Shown piece by piece: positions 8,282 through 16,510 of a DNA stretch of 64,000 nt; the stretch's first letter is position 1, and every line of letters starts with the position of its first letter. The DNA is taken from NCBI RefSeq assembly GCF_040675535.1, contig NZ_JBFAPC010000004.1, forward strand, positions 17,092-81,091. The letters run 5' to 3'. Under the pieces are notes generated by a model, which was not told where the DNA came from, did not search any database, and worked only from the letters and a program-made list of their open reading frames with translations. The position numbers and the translations under genes are program-made. This DNA comes from Patulibacter sp040675535. GTDB lineage: Bacteria > Actinomycetota > Thermoleophilia > Solirubrobacterales > Solirubrobacteraceae.

Positions 8282-8647
8282 CTAGACGGTGAGCCCGCCC
8301 TCGCGGACCGCTTCAGCGAACGCCTTGACGCGCCCGTGGTACTGGTAACCGCCACGGTCGAACACGACCGTGTCGATGCCCGCGGCCTTGGTGCGCTCGG
8401 CGAGCGCCTTGCCCAGGGCAGCGGCCTGGTCGGCCTTGTTGAGACCCTGGAACTCGTCCTCGGTCCAGCTGACCGACGCCAGCGTGTGACCGCTGCCGTC
8501 GTTGGCCAGGTCGTCGATGACCTGGGCGAAGATGCCCTTGTTGCTGCGGAACACGGCGATGCGCGGCCGCTCGGCGGTGCCGGAGACCTTCGCTCGCACG
8601 CGGCGACGGCGCTTGAGCCGACGCGCTTCCTTGGTGACGACGCTCAT
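8282..8647 (-). CDS. rplR: 50S ribosomal protein L18
   Basis: This 5S rRNA-binding protein of the central protuberance is 121 residues long. It has a basic N-terminal stretch (LKRRRRVRAKVSGTAERPR) and the C-terminal VVFDRGGYQYHGRVKAFAEA signature. The ATG overlaps the rplF stop as ATGA. Confidence 0.97.
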   Translation of the reverse strand: MSVVTKEARRLKRRRRVRAKVSGTAERPRIAVFRSNKGIFAQVIDDLANDGSGHTLASVSWTEDEFQGLNKADQAAALGKALAERTKAAGIDTVVFDRGGYQYHGRVKAFAEAVREGGLTV

Positions 8648-9177
8648 GCGCGCTTACCGACCTTCCGGACGACGTACTCGCCCTCGTAACGGATGCCCTT
8701 GCCCTTGTAGGGCTCCGGCGGCCGCTTCTTGCGGATCTTGGCCGCGGTCTCGCCGACGAGCTGCTTGTCGGTGCCCTTGACGACGATGCGCGTGGGCTGC
8801 GGGACCTCGAACTCGATGCCCTCGGGGGCGTCGACCGAGACGGGATGGGAGAAGCCCAGCGCCAGGTCGAGCGTGGAGCCCTTGAGCGACGCGCGGTAGC
8901 CGACGCCCTGGATCTCCAGGGTCTTGCTGAAGCCGTCGGTGACGCCCTCGACCATGTTGGCGATCAGGGAGCGGCTCAGGCCGTGCAGGGCCCGGTGCGG
9001 GCCACGGTCGGTCGGGCGCGTCACGACGATCTCGGCACCCTCCTGGGTGACCGTGATGTCGCGGTGGATCTGCTCGGCGAGCTGACCCTTGGGACCCTTG
9101 ACCGTGACGGTCCCGGGCTGGATGGTGATGTCGACGCCGGAGGGAACCGGGATCGGCTTGCGTCCAATGCGGCTCAT
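8644..9177 (-). CDS. rplF: 50S ribosomal protein L6
   Basis: L6 lies near the factor-binding site and the sarcin-ricin loop. It has the duplicated fold and the C-terminal PEPYKGKGIRYEGEYVVRK signature. I use the ATG at 9177 (MSRIGRKPIPVPSGV), giving 177 residues; an upstream in-frame start at 9210 adds a non-conserved leader. The gap to rpsH is four bases. Confidence 0.96.
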   Translation of the reverse strand: MSRIGRKPIPVPSGVDITIQPGTVTVKGPKGQLAEQIHRDITVTQEGAEIVVTRPTDRGPHRALHGLSRSLIANMVEGVTDGFSKTLEIQGVGYRASLKGSTLDLALGFSHPVSVDAPEGIEFEVPQPTRIVVKGTDKQLVGETAAKIRKKRPPEPYKGKGIRYEGEYVVRKVGKRA

Positions 9178-9181
9178 GCGA

Positions 9182-9586
9182 TTACCACACCTCGGCCCAG
9201 ACCTCGCCACCGACGCCGGCCTTCTTGGCGTCGTGACCGGTCTTGATGCCGCTCGAAGTCGAAACGATCATGGTCCCGAGGCCGCCGAGCGACTTCGGGA
9301 TCTGGCCGGCGCCCACGAAGTGGCGCTGGCCCGGACGAGAGATGCGACGCAGGCCGGTGATGGCCGAGCGACGATCGTTCGTGTACTTCAGCGTGATCGT
9401 CAGCAGCTCGCCCGGGTGCTCCGTGGCGGGCGCGGTGCTGAAGTCGGCGATGTAGCCCTGCTCCTTGAGGATGCGGGCGATCTCGCGCTTGCTGCCCGAG
9501 GAGGGCAGGACCACCGTGCGGTGTGCGGCGGTGATGGCGTTGCGGATCCGCGTGAGCAGGTCCGCGATGGGATCAGTCGTCGACAT
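9182..9586 (-). CDS. rpsH: 30S ribosomal protein S8
   Basis: This primary 16S rRNA-binding protein is also the usual repressor of the spc operon in bacteria. The 134 residues begin with DPIADLLTRIRNAI and include the conserved STSSGIKTGHDAKKAGVGGE segment at the C-terminus. It lies three bases after rpsN, in standard order. Confidence 0.97.
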   Translation of the reverse strand: MSTTDPIADLLTRIRNAITAAHRTVVLPSSGSKREIARILKEQGYIADFSTAPATEHPGELLTITLKYTNDRRSAITGLRRISRPGQRHFVGAGQIPKSLGGLGTMIVSTSSGIKTGHDAKKAGVGGEVWAEVW

Positions 9587-9589
9587 GCG

Positions 9590-9775
9590 TTACCAGCTGC
9601 TCTTCGTCATGCCGGGGATGTAGCCCTTGTGGGCGTGCTCCCGGAGGCAGATCCGGCAGATGCCGAACTTCTTGTAGACCGAGCGCGAGCGGCCGCAGCT
9701 GCGGCAGCGCGTGTACTCGCGGGACTGGTACTTCTGGGGGCGCGCCTGGCGGACGCGCTGAGAGGTCTTCGCCAT
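9590..9775 (-). CDS. rpsN: 30S ribosomal protein S14, zinc type
   Basis: A 61-residue zinc-binding S14 with CRSCGRSRSVYKKFGICRIC, that is two C-X2-C pairs. This is the short zinc-ribbon paralog found in Gram-positive and actinobacterial spc operons, not the 89-101 residue zinc-free form. The C-terminus HKGYIPGMTKSSW is canonical. Confidence 0.97.
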   Translation of the reverse strand: MAKTSQRVRQARPQKYQSREYTRCRSCGRSRSVYKKFGICRICLREHAHKGYIPGMTKSSW

Positions 9776-9778
9776 GGG

Positions 9779-10393
9779 TCAGCTCCCCTGGGTGGTGGAC
9801 GGATCGATCGCGGCGGGGGCGCCGGCGGGGCGCTTCCCCTCGCGGGAGAACGGGAAGCCCAGCTCGACGAGCAGGCCGAACGCCTCGCCGTCGGTGGGAG
9901 CCGACGTCGTGATGGTGATGTCGAGGCCGCGGATCTGGTCGATCGCGTCGTAGTCGATCTCGGGGAAGATGATCTGCTCGCGCACGCCCAGGGAGTAGTT
10001 GCCCCGGCCGTCGAAGCTCGTCGTCTTCAGGCCCCGGAAGTCACGGACGCGCGGGAGCGCGATCGCGACGAGGCGCTCGACGAACTCGTACATCCGCTCG
10101 CCGCGCAGCGTCACCGCCGCACCGACCGGCATGCCGTCGCGCAGCTTGAAGCCGGCGATCGACTTGCGGGCGCGGCGCACGTTGGGCTGCTGTCCGGCGA
10201 TCGCGGCGAGCTGCTCCACAGCCGCCGCGAACTGCTTGTTGTCCTGCTTCGCCTCGCCGAGACCCATGTTCAGGGTCACCTTCTCGAGATGCGGAACCTG
10301 CATCACAGAGGTGTAGTCGCCGGCCTCGAAGAGGCGGGGACGGATCTCGTCGAGGTAGCGCGTCTTCAGTCGCGCGGTCGTGGTCGCACTCAT
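9779..10393 (-). CDS. rplE: 50S ribosomal protein L5
   Basis: L5 binds 5S rRNA and contacts P-site tRNA and S13. The 204-residue protein has KVTLNMGLGEA, RRARKSIAGFKLRDG and GIREQ-like GVREQIIFPEIDYD segments. About 20 residues beyond the usual C-terminus are Ala/Pro-rich. It is followed by the zinc-type rpsN after three bases. Confidence 0.97.
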   Translation of the reverse strand: MSATTTARLKTRYLDEIRPRLFEAGDYTSVMQVPHLEKVTLNMGLGEAKQDNKQFAAAVEQLAAIAGQQPNVRRARKSIAGFKLRDGMPVGAAVTLRGERMYEFVERLVAIALPRVRDFRGLKTTSFDGRGNYSLGVREQIIFPEIDYDAIDQIRGLDITITTSAPTDGEAFGLLVELGFPFSREGKRPAGAPAAIDPSTTQGS

Positions 10394-10403
10394 GCGTACT
10401 ACC

Positions 10404-10739
10404 TCAGTCGATCTGCTGGCCGGACCGCTTGGCGACGCGCACTGCGCGACCGTCCTCGGTCCGGGTGACGCCCACGCGGGTGGGCTGGTTGGTCTTGGGG
10501 TCGACGAGCATGACGTTCGAGACGTGGATCGGACCCTCCTGCTCGACGACGCCGCCCTGGGAGGCGGGGCTGCCGGGCAGCGCGGACGGGTTCGGACGCT
10601 GGTGCCGCTTGACGATGTTCACGCCCTCGACGACCACGCGCTCACGCGCGGGGTCGACGCTGAGGACGGTCCCCGTGCGGCCACGGTCCTTGCCGCTGAT
10701 CACGACGACGCTGTCGTCGCGACGGATGCGGAGCGACAT
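10404..10739 (-). CDS. rplX: 50S ribosomal protein L24
   Basis: This assembly-initiator protein at the exit tunnel rim is 111 residues long. The KOW motif is visible near the N-terminus as VVISGKDRGRTGTVLSVDP, followed by VEGVNIVKRHQRPN and an EGPIHVSNVMLVDP segment. One base separates it from rplN. Confidence 0.97.
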   Translation of the reverse strand: MSLRIRRDDSVVVISGKDRGRTGTVLSVDPARERVVVEGVNIVKRHQRPNPSALPGSPASQGGVVEQEGPIHVSNVMLVDPKTNQPTRVGVTRTEDGRAVRVAKRSGQQID

Positions 10740-10740
10740 G

Positions 10741-11109
10741 CTAGAGCACCTCCGGCGCGAGGGACACGATCTTCATGAACGAGCGGTCGCGCAGCTCGCG
10801 CGCGACCGGCCCGAAGATGCGGGTGCCCCGCGGGTTGTTGTTCGCGTCGATGATGACCGCCGCGTTCTCGTCGAAGGCGATGTACGTGCCGTCCTCGCGG
10901 CCGAACTCCTTGCGGGTCCGGACGACGACGGCCTTGACGACCTCGCCCTTCTTGACGGTGCCGTTCGGCGTCGCGGCCTTCACGGTCGCCGTGATCGTGT
11001 CGCCCACCCGGGCGTAGCGCCGGCGGGAGCCGCCGTGCACGCGGATGGTGAGGATCTCGCGGGCGCCGGTGTTGTCGGCGACCTTGAGTCGGGACTCGTT
11101 CTGGATCAC
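10741..11109 (-). CDS. rplN: 50S ribosomal protein L14
   Basis: L14 forms part of the inter-subunit bridge near the factor site. I place the start at the GTG at 11109, which gives the family N-terminus VIQNESRLKVADNTGAREI and the usual 122 residues. The GTG overlaps the rpsQ stop as GTGA, and GGAG lies eight bases upstream. A longer frame from 11142 has no similarity to L14. The C-terminus MKIVSLAPEVL is canonical. Confidence 0.96.
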   Translation of the reverse strand: MIQNESRLKVADNTGAREILTIRVHGGSRRRYARVGDTITATVKAATPNGTVKKGEVVKAVVVRTRKEFGREDGTYIAFDENAAVIIDANNNPRGTRIFGPVARELRDRSFMKIVSLAPEVL

Positions 11110-11669
11110 TTGGCACGCTCCACGATCTCGGCGAGCGTCCAACGCTTCGTGCGCGAGAGCGGGCGGGACGACTCGATGCGGACGACGTCGCCCTCACCGG
11201 CATCGTTCTGCTCGTCGTGCGCGTACAGCTTCGTCGTGTGACGCACGATCTTCTTGTACTTCGGGTGCCGCTTGGAGTGGTCGATCCGCACGGCGAGCGT
11301 CTTGTCGCCCTTCGCGGAGACGACGACGCCCTGGCGGACCTGCAGACGACCGGGCACGTGCTCGGGCGTCGGGGTGCCACGATCGGTGCCGGCCTCGGCG
11401 CCGAGCTTCGCGGCCTTCTTCTCCCGCTCCTGCAGGCGACGGCGACGACGGGCGACGGCCTTCTGCTTGCGCAGCGCCTTCCGCTCCTCGGCCTTCTCCT
11501 CGATGGACTTCGGCGCGCCTGCCGCGGTCCCCGAGCGCTGGCGGTGCCAGGCGCGCTTCTGGACGGGCGACAGCGACGGGTCGGGACCCACGGGCTCCGC
11601 GGGGGCAGCCTCGGTCTGAACGCCGTCGGTCGGCTCTTCGGTGATGTTCTCGGTGTTCTCGTCAGCCAT
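11106..11669 (-). CDS. rpsQ: 30S ribosomal protein S17 with long N-terminal extension
   Basis: The S17 core (about residues 106-187) includes GVVVSAKGDKTLAVRIDHSK, RHPKYKKIVRHTTKLYAHDE and the C-terminal RPLSRTKRWTLAEIVERAK. It binds 16S rRNA early in 30S assembly. Ahead of it lie about 105 extra residues: an acidic start, then a highly charged K/R/E helix-like stretch (about 55-90). Typical S17 is about 85 residues. A single ATG at 11669, good spacing from rpmC (five bases) and unbroken coding density favour a real extension over a misplaced start. A shorter start near the core cannot be excluded. Confidence 0.9.
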   Translation of the reverse strand: MADENTENITEEPTDGVQTEAAPAEPVGPDPSLSPVQKRAWHRQRSGTAAGAPKSIEEKAEERKALRKQKAVARRRRRLQEREKKAAKLGAEAGTDRGTPTPEHVPGRLQVRQGVVVSAKGDKTLAVRIDHSKRHPKYKKIVRHTTKLYAHDEQNDAGEGDVVRIESSRPLSRTKRWTLAEIVERAK

Positions 11670-11674
11670 GGGGC

Positions 11675-11878
11675 TCAGCCGTTCTCAACGTCGATACCGC
11701 GCTGGCGGGCGATGGTGATCGCCCGGGCCAGCTCGCGGCGCGTGCTGCGCAGCGTGGCGGTGTTCTCGAGCTCGCCGGTCGCCTGCTGGAAGCGCAGACC
11801 GAAGAGCTCCTTCCGGAAGGTGGCGATCTGGTCGACGATCTTCTGATCGTCGAGGTCACGCAGCTCCTGCGTACGCAT
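11675..11878 (-). CDS. rpmC: 50S ribosomal protein L29
   Basis: A 67-residue two-helix protein at the tunnel exit, where it helps dock chaperones and SRP. Signature features are the N-terminal ELRDLDDQKIVDQIATFRKE and central LFGLRFQQATGELENT. Its ATG overlaps the last base of the rplP stop. Confidence 0.96.
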   Translation of the reverse strand: MRTQELRDLDDQKIVDQIATFRKELFGLRFQQATGELENTATLRSTRRELARAITIARQRGIDVENG

Positions 11879-12291
11879 CAGTCGTCCTCCGCCGTGACGA
11901 ACTTGGTCCGCACGGGCAGCTTGTGCGCCGCCAGGCGGATGGCCTCACGGGCCAGATCCTCCGGCACGCCGGAGATCTCGAACATGACCCGGCCCGGCTT
12001 GACGACCGCGACCCAGCCCTCGGGCGAGCCCTTGCCGGAACCCATGCGGGTCTCGGCCGGCTTCTTCGTGACGGACTTGTCCGGGAAGATGTTGATCCAG
12101 ACCTTGCCGCCACGCTTCATCTTGCGGTTCATGGCGATACGGGCCGCCTCGATCTGGCGGTTGGTGATCCAACCGGCCTCGAGGGTCTTCAGCCCGTACT
12201 CACCGAACTGCACGGAGTTCTGGCCACGCGACAGGCCGCGCTTGCGGCCACGGTGGACCTTGCGGTGCTTGGTGCGCTTCGGGGACAGCAT
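11878..12291 (-). CDS. rplP: 50S ribosomal protein L16
   Basis: L16 organises the A-site tRNA region of the large subunit. The 137 residues begin with MLSPKRTKHRKVHRGRKRG and include WINIFPDKSVTKKPAETRMG and GSPEGWVAVVKPGRVMFE. It overlaps the rpsC stop by one base and ends against rpmC. Confidence 0.97.
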   Translation of the reverse strand: MLSPKRTKHRKVHRGRKRGLSRGQNSVQFGEYGLKTLEAGWITNRQIEAARIAMNRKMKRGGKVWINIFPDKSVTKKPAETRMGSGKGSPEGWVAVVKPGRVMFEISGVPEDLAREAIRLAAHKLPVRTKFVTAEDD

Positions 12292-13145
12292 CAGCGGCCT
12301 CCCTGCGGGCCACGCCCGCGCCCACCGGCGCCGCCCGGACCACCCGGGCCGCCCGGACGGCCACCACGGCCACCCGGAGCGCCGCCGCCGCGACCGCCGC
12401 GGTCGCCGCCGCCGAAGCCGCCGCGTCCGCCGCCGTCACGACCGCCACGTCCGCCGCCGCGACCGCGGTCCTGCGTCGAGGGGCCGTCGATGTCGGTGAG
12501 GTCGGAGCCGCCGTAGCCCTCCGGCATGATCTCGCCCTTGTTGACCCAGACCTTCACGCCGATGCGGCCGAACGTCGTCTTGGCCTCGTAGAAGCCGTAG
12601 TCGATGTCCGCACGCATGGTGTGCAGCGGCACACGGCCGTCCTGGTAGGACTCCGTGTTGCTCATCTCGCGACCGCCGAGGCGGCCGGAGACCTGGATCT
12701 TGCAGCCCTTGGCGCCCGAGCGCATGGCGCTCGTGAGGGCGCGCTTCATCGCGCGGCGGAACGCCACGCGGTTCTGCAGCTGCTCCGCGACGGACTGCGC
12801 GACGAGCTTGGCGTCGAGCTCCGGCCGGCGGACCTCGAGGATGTTGACCTTCACCTGCTTCTTGGTGATGCGGTGCAGATCCTTCCGCAGCGCATCGACC
12901 TCGACGCCGGACTTGCCGATGACGACGCCGGGACGAGCCGTCCGGATGGACACCTCGACCTCGTTCTTGTTCTTCTTGATCGCGATGTCGGAGAGGCCGG
13001 CGTGCGCCAGCTTGCCCTCGATGTGATCACGGATCTGCCGGTCCTCGTGGAGGAAATCGGCGGTGTTGTGCGCGCTGAACCAGTGGGACTTCCAGTCGTG
13101 GATGTACCCCACGCGCATCGACTCGGGATGGACCTTCTGTCCCAT
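12291..13145 (-). CDS. rpsC: 30S ribosomal protein S3 with RGG-like C-terminal tail
   Basis: S3 lines the mRNA entry channel. The KH domain (about residues 60-100) has RPGVVIGKSGVEVDALRKDL, and the C-domain ends with VKVWVNKGEIMPEGY near residue 208. About 75 further residues are made almost entirely of Gly and Arg with some Pro (repeats such as RGGRGG). Actinobacterial S3 often has a tail, but this one is strongly RGG-like. The gene overlaps both neighbours by one base. Confidence 0.96.
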   Translation of the reverse strand: MGQKVHPESMRVGYIHDWKSHWFSAHNTADFLHEDRQIRDHIEGKLAHAGLSDIAIKKNKNEVEVSIRTARPGVVIGKSGVEVDALRKDLHRITKKQVKVNILEVRRPELDAKLVAQSVAEQLQNRVAFRRAMKRALTSAMRSGAKGCKIQVSGRLGGREMSNTESYQDGRVPLHTMRADIDYGFYEAKTTFGRIGVKVWVNKGEIMPEGYGGSDLTDIDGPSTQDRGRGGGRGGRDGGGRGGFGGGDRGGRGGGAPGGRGGRPGGPGGPGGAGGRGRGPQGGR

Positions 13146-13804
13146 CAGCCTTGCTCCTTCGGCGTGAGCGACACGGTCAGGTGACTGGTGCGCTTGTTGA
13201 TCCGGTACGCCCGGCCCTGCGCCCGCGGCTGGAACCGCTTGAGCGTCGGGCCGTCATCGGCGGTGATGCTCTTGATCACGAGGTCGTCACCGACGAGCTC
13301 GTGGTTGTTCTCCGCGTTCGCGATCGCGGACTCGAGCACCTTGCTCCAGTCCTGCGCGGCGGAGCGCGTGCTGTGCTGCAGGATCGCGCGGGCCGTGTTG
13401 ACGTCCTTGCCGCGGACCAGGTCGGCGATCAGACGCGCCTTGCGGGGCGTCGTGCGCACGTACTTGGCGACCGCGCGGACGACCGGAGCCTCGCCGACGG
13501 GCTGGCTGCGCCGCGCCCGGCGGGCGTCGGCGCGAGCGCCGCCGCGGACCTGGGTGACGGGAGTCCCGCCCACCCCGTGGCTGTGCTCGTGGTCGTGATC
13601 GTCGTGGCTGTGGCCGTGGTCCTCGGACGCGTCGTCCTCGGCCTCGTCGGCATCGACGTCCGCAGCCTCCGCCGTCACGCTCTCCGGCGCGTCGGTGGCA
13701 GCTTCCTCAGCCTTCGGCGTCGTCTCCTCGACCTCGGGGGTCTCGGGCGTCACCTGGGCCTGCGGCTCGTCGTTGGTGTCGTTCTGGGGGGTCTCGTCAG
13801 CCAT
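13145..13804 (-). CDS. rplV: 50S ribosomal protein L22 with acidic, His-rich N-terminal extension
   Basis: The L22 core (from about residue 107) has AKYVRTTPRKARLIADLVRG and the tunnel loop RFQPRAQGRAYRINKRTSH. The first 106 residues are extra: about 60 acidic Glu/Asp/Thr/Pro-rich residues, then a cluster at 63-76 with seven histidines alternating with Ser, Asp and Glu, then a basic linker. Typical L22 is about 110-120 residues. The extension starts at the only good ATG, three bases after rpsS. The His cluster could bind zinc, nickel or similar metals; this is inference. Confidence 0.93.
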   Translation of the reverse strand: MADETPQNDTNDEPQAQVTPETPEVEETTPKAEEAATDAPESVTAEAADVDADEAEDDASEDHGHSHDDHDHEHSHGVGGTPVTQVRGGARADARRARRSQPVGEAPVVRAVAKYVRTTPRKARLIADLVRGKDVNTARAILQHSTRSAAQDWSKVLESAIANAENNHELVGDDLVIKSITADDGPTLKRFQPRAQGRAYRINKRTSHLTVSLTPKEQG

Positions 13805-13807
13805 TGC

Positions 13808-14080
13808 TCATCGCCTCTTGGCGGTGTCGCCGTGACCGCGGTAGGTCCGCGTGGGCGCGAACTCGCCCAGCTTGTGACCGACCATCGACTCCGAGACGAA
13901 GACCGGAACGTGCTTCCGGCCGTCGTGCACGGCGATCGTGTGGCCGACGAACTCCGGGAAGATCGTCGAAGCCCGCGACCAGGTCTTGATCAGCTTCTTG
14001 TCGTTGGAGGCGTTCATGGTCTCGATGCGCGTCATCAGACGCTCCTCGACCCACGGCCCCTTCTTGCTCGAGCGACTCAC
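13808..14080 (-). CDS. rpsS: 30S ribosomal protein S19
   Basis: This 30S head protein, partner of S13, is 90 residues long and begins MSRSSKKGPWVEERL. It has the TWSRASTIFPEFVGHTIAVH signature and the C-terminal GEFAPTRTYRGH. The start is a GTG at 14080, preceded by AGAGGAAG. It sits two bases after rplB. Confidence 0.97.
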   Translation of the reverse strand: MSRSSKKGPWVEERLMTRIETMNASNDKKLIKTWSRASTIFPEFVGHTIAVHDGRKHVPVFVSESMVGHKLGEFAPTRTYRGHGDTAKRR

Positions 14081-14082
14081 GG

Positions 14083-14928
14083 CTACTTCCTCTTGCCCTT
14101 GCCACGTCGGCGCGCGCGCACGATGTAGCGGTCCGAGGGCTTGTTCTTCTTACGGGTGCGGTACCCCAGCGTGGGAACGCCCCACGGGGTGACCGGGTGA
14201 CGGCCCGGGGTCGTGGAACCCTCGCCGCCGCCGTGCGGGTGGTCGACCGGGTTCATGGCCGTACCACGCGTCTGCGGGCGAACGCCCATGTGACGCTTGC
14301 GGCCGGCGTTGCCGATCTTGACGTTCTGGTGCTCGGCGTTGCCGACCGAGCCGATCGTCGCGCGGCAGGTCTCCATGACCAGGCGCATCTCGCCGGACGG
14401 CAGGCGCAGGGTCGCCATGCCCTGGTCCTTCGCCATCAGCTGGATGACCGAGCCGGCCGAGCGGCCGAGCTGGCCGCCCTTGTTCGGCTGGAGCTCCACG
14501 TTGTGGATGATCGTGCCGGCCGGGATGTCCTTCAGGGCGAGCGCGTTGCCCGTCTTGATGTCCGAACCCGGGCCGGACTGCACCAGCGTGCCGACCTCCA
14601 GGCCACGCGGGGCCAGGATGTAGGCCTTCACGCCGTCCAGGTAGTGGAGCAGCGCGATGTACGCCGTGCGGTTGGGGTCGTACTCGATCGACGCGACGCG
14701 GGCGGGGACGCCGTCCTTCGTGCGCTTGAAGTCGATCTTGCGGTACAGGCGCTTGGCGCCGCCGCCGCGGTGGCGGGACGTCTTGCGACCGTTGTTGTTG
14801 CGACCGCCGGACTTCGTCAGACCCTCCACGAGCGAGCGCTCGGGGGTGGTCTTCGTGATCTCGGCGAAGTCCGCGTACGTCGCGAACCGCTGGCCCGGGG
14901 TGGTGGGCTTGGGCTTCCGAATGGCCAT
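14083..14928 (-). CDS. rplB: 50S ribosomal protein L2
   Basis: This is a core peptidyl-transferase-centre scaffold protein. The 281 residues begin MAIRKPKPTTPGQRFATYAD, carry GGGAKRLYRKIDFKR and the key histidine loop MNPVDHPHGGGEG, and end RYIVRARRRGKGKRK. Order rplW-rplB-rpsS is standard. Confidence 0.98.
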   Translation of the reverse strand: MAIRKPKPTTPGQRFATYADFAEITKTTPERSLVEGLTKSGGRNNNGRKTSRHRGGGAKRLYRKIDFKRTKDGVPARVASIEYDPNRTAYIALLHYLDGVKAYILAPRGLEVGTLVQSGPGSDIKTGNALALKDIPAGTIIHNVELQPNKGGQLGRSAGSVIQLMAKDQGMATLRLPSGEMRLVMETCRATIGSVGNAEHQNVKIGNAGRKRHMGVRPQTRGTAMNPVDHPHGGGEGSTTPGRHPVTPWGVPTLGYRTRKKNKPSDRYIVRARRRGKGKRK

Positions 14929-14931
14929 GCG

Positions 14932-15231
14932 TTACTCCTCGATCCCCTGGAGGGACGCGAAGATCGGGATCTCCTGTCCCTCGCCGACCTGCACGATGGC
15001 CTTCTTCCACGAGCGCGTCCGGCCGGCGGTGGAACCGCGGCGCTTCGGCTTGCTCTTGACGGAGGAGGTCTTCACGGCGAGGACGTCGACGGAGAAGAGC
15101 TCCTCGACAGCGGCGCGGATCTGCGTCTTGTGGGCGTCCGGGTGGACGCGGAACGTGTACTTGCCGACGGTGGCGAGCACGTAGCTCTTCTCACTGACGA
15201 CGGGACGGATGATGACCTGGGTCGCGTCCAT
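14932..15231 (-). CDS. rplW: 50S ribosomal protein L23
   Basis: This tunnel-exit protein is the docking site for trigger factor and SRP. The 99 residues begin MDATQVIIRPVVSEKSYVLA, with YTFRVHPDAHKTQIRAAVEE following. Only one base separates it from rplD. Confidence 0.97.
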   Translation of the reverse strand: MDATQVIIRPVVSEKSYVLATVGKYTFRVHPDAHKTQIRAAVEELFSVDVLAVKTSSVKSKPKRRGSTAGRTRSWKKAIVQVGEGQEIPIFASLQGIEE

Positions 15232-15232
15232 G

Positions 15233-15895
15233 TCAGGCCTCCGTGGCGGTGGTGGTGTTGGCCGTGCTGCCGTCGCCCGTGGCGCGGGCCACGAGCTCGA
15301 CGACGGCGGCCTCGGTCAGCAGCAGGCGACGAGCGCCCACGACGTCGGCGACGCCGATGCCGTCGGCCGGCAGGACGTTGACCTTCGGGATGTTGCGGAA
15401 GGACAGCGCGACCTGCTCCTCGCCGGCGGCGAGGACGAGCAGCGTGGTGCCCTTCTTGCCGGTGTCGGCGTCCCAGCCGGCCAGGGTCGCGACCGCGCCC
15501 TTGGTCGACGGCACGTCGTAGCCGGTGACGTTCAGGCCCGCGATCGAACCGCGCAGCGCCTGCAGCGACAGCGCGCTGCGGAGCGCGGCGCGCTTCTCCT
15601 TGCGGTTGACCTTGAACGTGAAGTGGCGCGGCTGGGGTCCGAAGACCGTGCCGCCGCCCGTCCAGATCGGGGACCGCGAGGAACCGGCACGGGCGCGGCC
15701 CGTGCCCTTCTGGCGCCACGGCTTGGCGCCGCCGCCGGAGACCAGGCCACGCGTCTTGGTGGACGACGTGCCCTGGCGACGGGCGTTCAGCTCGTGCCGG
15801 ACGTTCTGGTGGACGAGCGGGCCGTTGAACTCGACGCCGAACACGGCGTCGTCGAGCTGCAGCGTGCCGCCGCCCAGGATCGGTGCATCAGCCAT
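15233..15895 (-). CDS. rplD: 50S ribosomal protein L4
   Basis: L4 reaches into the exit tunnel and, in enterobacteria, also represses the S10 operon. The tunnel loop is visible as KPWRQKGTGRARAGSSRSPIWTG's central part, preceded by ARRQGTSSTKTRG. The 220 residues are a normal length. Its ATG overlaps the end of rplC by eight bases. Confidence 0.97.
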   Translation of the reverse strand: MADAPILGGGTLQLDDAVFGVEFNGPLVHQNVRHELNARRQGTSSTKTRGLVSGGGAKPWRQKGTGRARAGSSRSPIWTGGGTVFGPQPRHFTFKVNRKEKRAALRSALSLQALRGSIAGLNVTGYDVPSTKGAVATLAGWDADTGKKGTTLLVLAAGEEQVALSFRNIPKVNVLPADGIGVADVVGARRLLLTEAAVVELVARATGDGSTANTTTATEA

Positions 15896-16505
15896 CGGTC
15901 CGAACCTCCACGAGGCCGTTCTTCGCGCCCGGGACGGAGCCGCGGACGATCAGCAGGTTGTCGTCGGAATCGACGCGCACGACCGTCAGGCCGCGCTGCG
16001 TCACGCGCTCCGAGCCCATGTGGCCGGGACCGCGGATGCCCTTGAACACGCGGGCGGGCCATGCGGCCGCGCCGATCGAGCCCGGGGCGCGGGTGTTGTG
16101 CGAGCCGTGGGTCACGGGACCACGGGCGAAGCCGTGGCGCTTGACCGTTCCCTGGAAGCCCTTGCCCTTCGACGTGCCGGCGACGCGGATCTTCTGACCC
16201 GGCTCGAACGACTCGACGGTGACCGACTGGCCGACCTCGACGTCGATGTCGACGTCGCGGAACTCGACCAGGTGCCGGTGCGGACCGACGCCGGCCTTCT
16301 TCAGGTGCCCGAGCTCGGGCTTCGTGAGGTGCTTCTCCTTCGTGGCACCGAAGGCGAGCTGCACGGCGTCGTAGCCGTCGCGCTCGGCCGTCCGGCGACC
16401 CGTGACGGGGCACGGGCCGGCCTCGAGCACGGTGACGCGCTCGACGGTGCCGTCCTCGAGGAACAGCTGGGTCATGCCCAGCTTCTTGGCGAGAATCGCG
16501 GCCAT
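15888..16505 (-). CDS. rplC: 50S ribosomal protein L3
   Basis: This 23S rRNA-binding protein lies close to the peptidyl-transferase centre. I chose the ATG at 16505 (MAAILAKKLGMTQLFLEDG), preceded by GGGGTGA at proper spacing; a GTG at 16514 overlapping the rpsJ stop is an alternative that adds three residues. The central loop with GSIGAAAWPARVFKGIRGPG and the HMGSERVTQRGL segment is canonical. Confidence 0.96.
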   Translation of the reverse strand: MAAILAKKLGMTQLFLEDGTVERVTVLEAGPCPVTGRRTAERDGYDAVQLAFGATKEKHLTKPELGHLKKAGVGPHRHLVEFRDVDIDVEVGQSVTVESFEPGQKIRVAGTSKGKGFQGTVKRHGFARGPVTHGSHNTRAPGSIGAAAWPARVFKGIRGPGHMGSERVTQRGLTVVRVDSDDNLLIVRGSVPGAKNGLVEVRTDG

Positions 16506-16510
16506 CTGGG

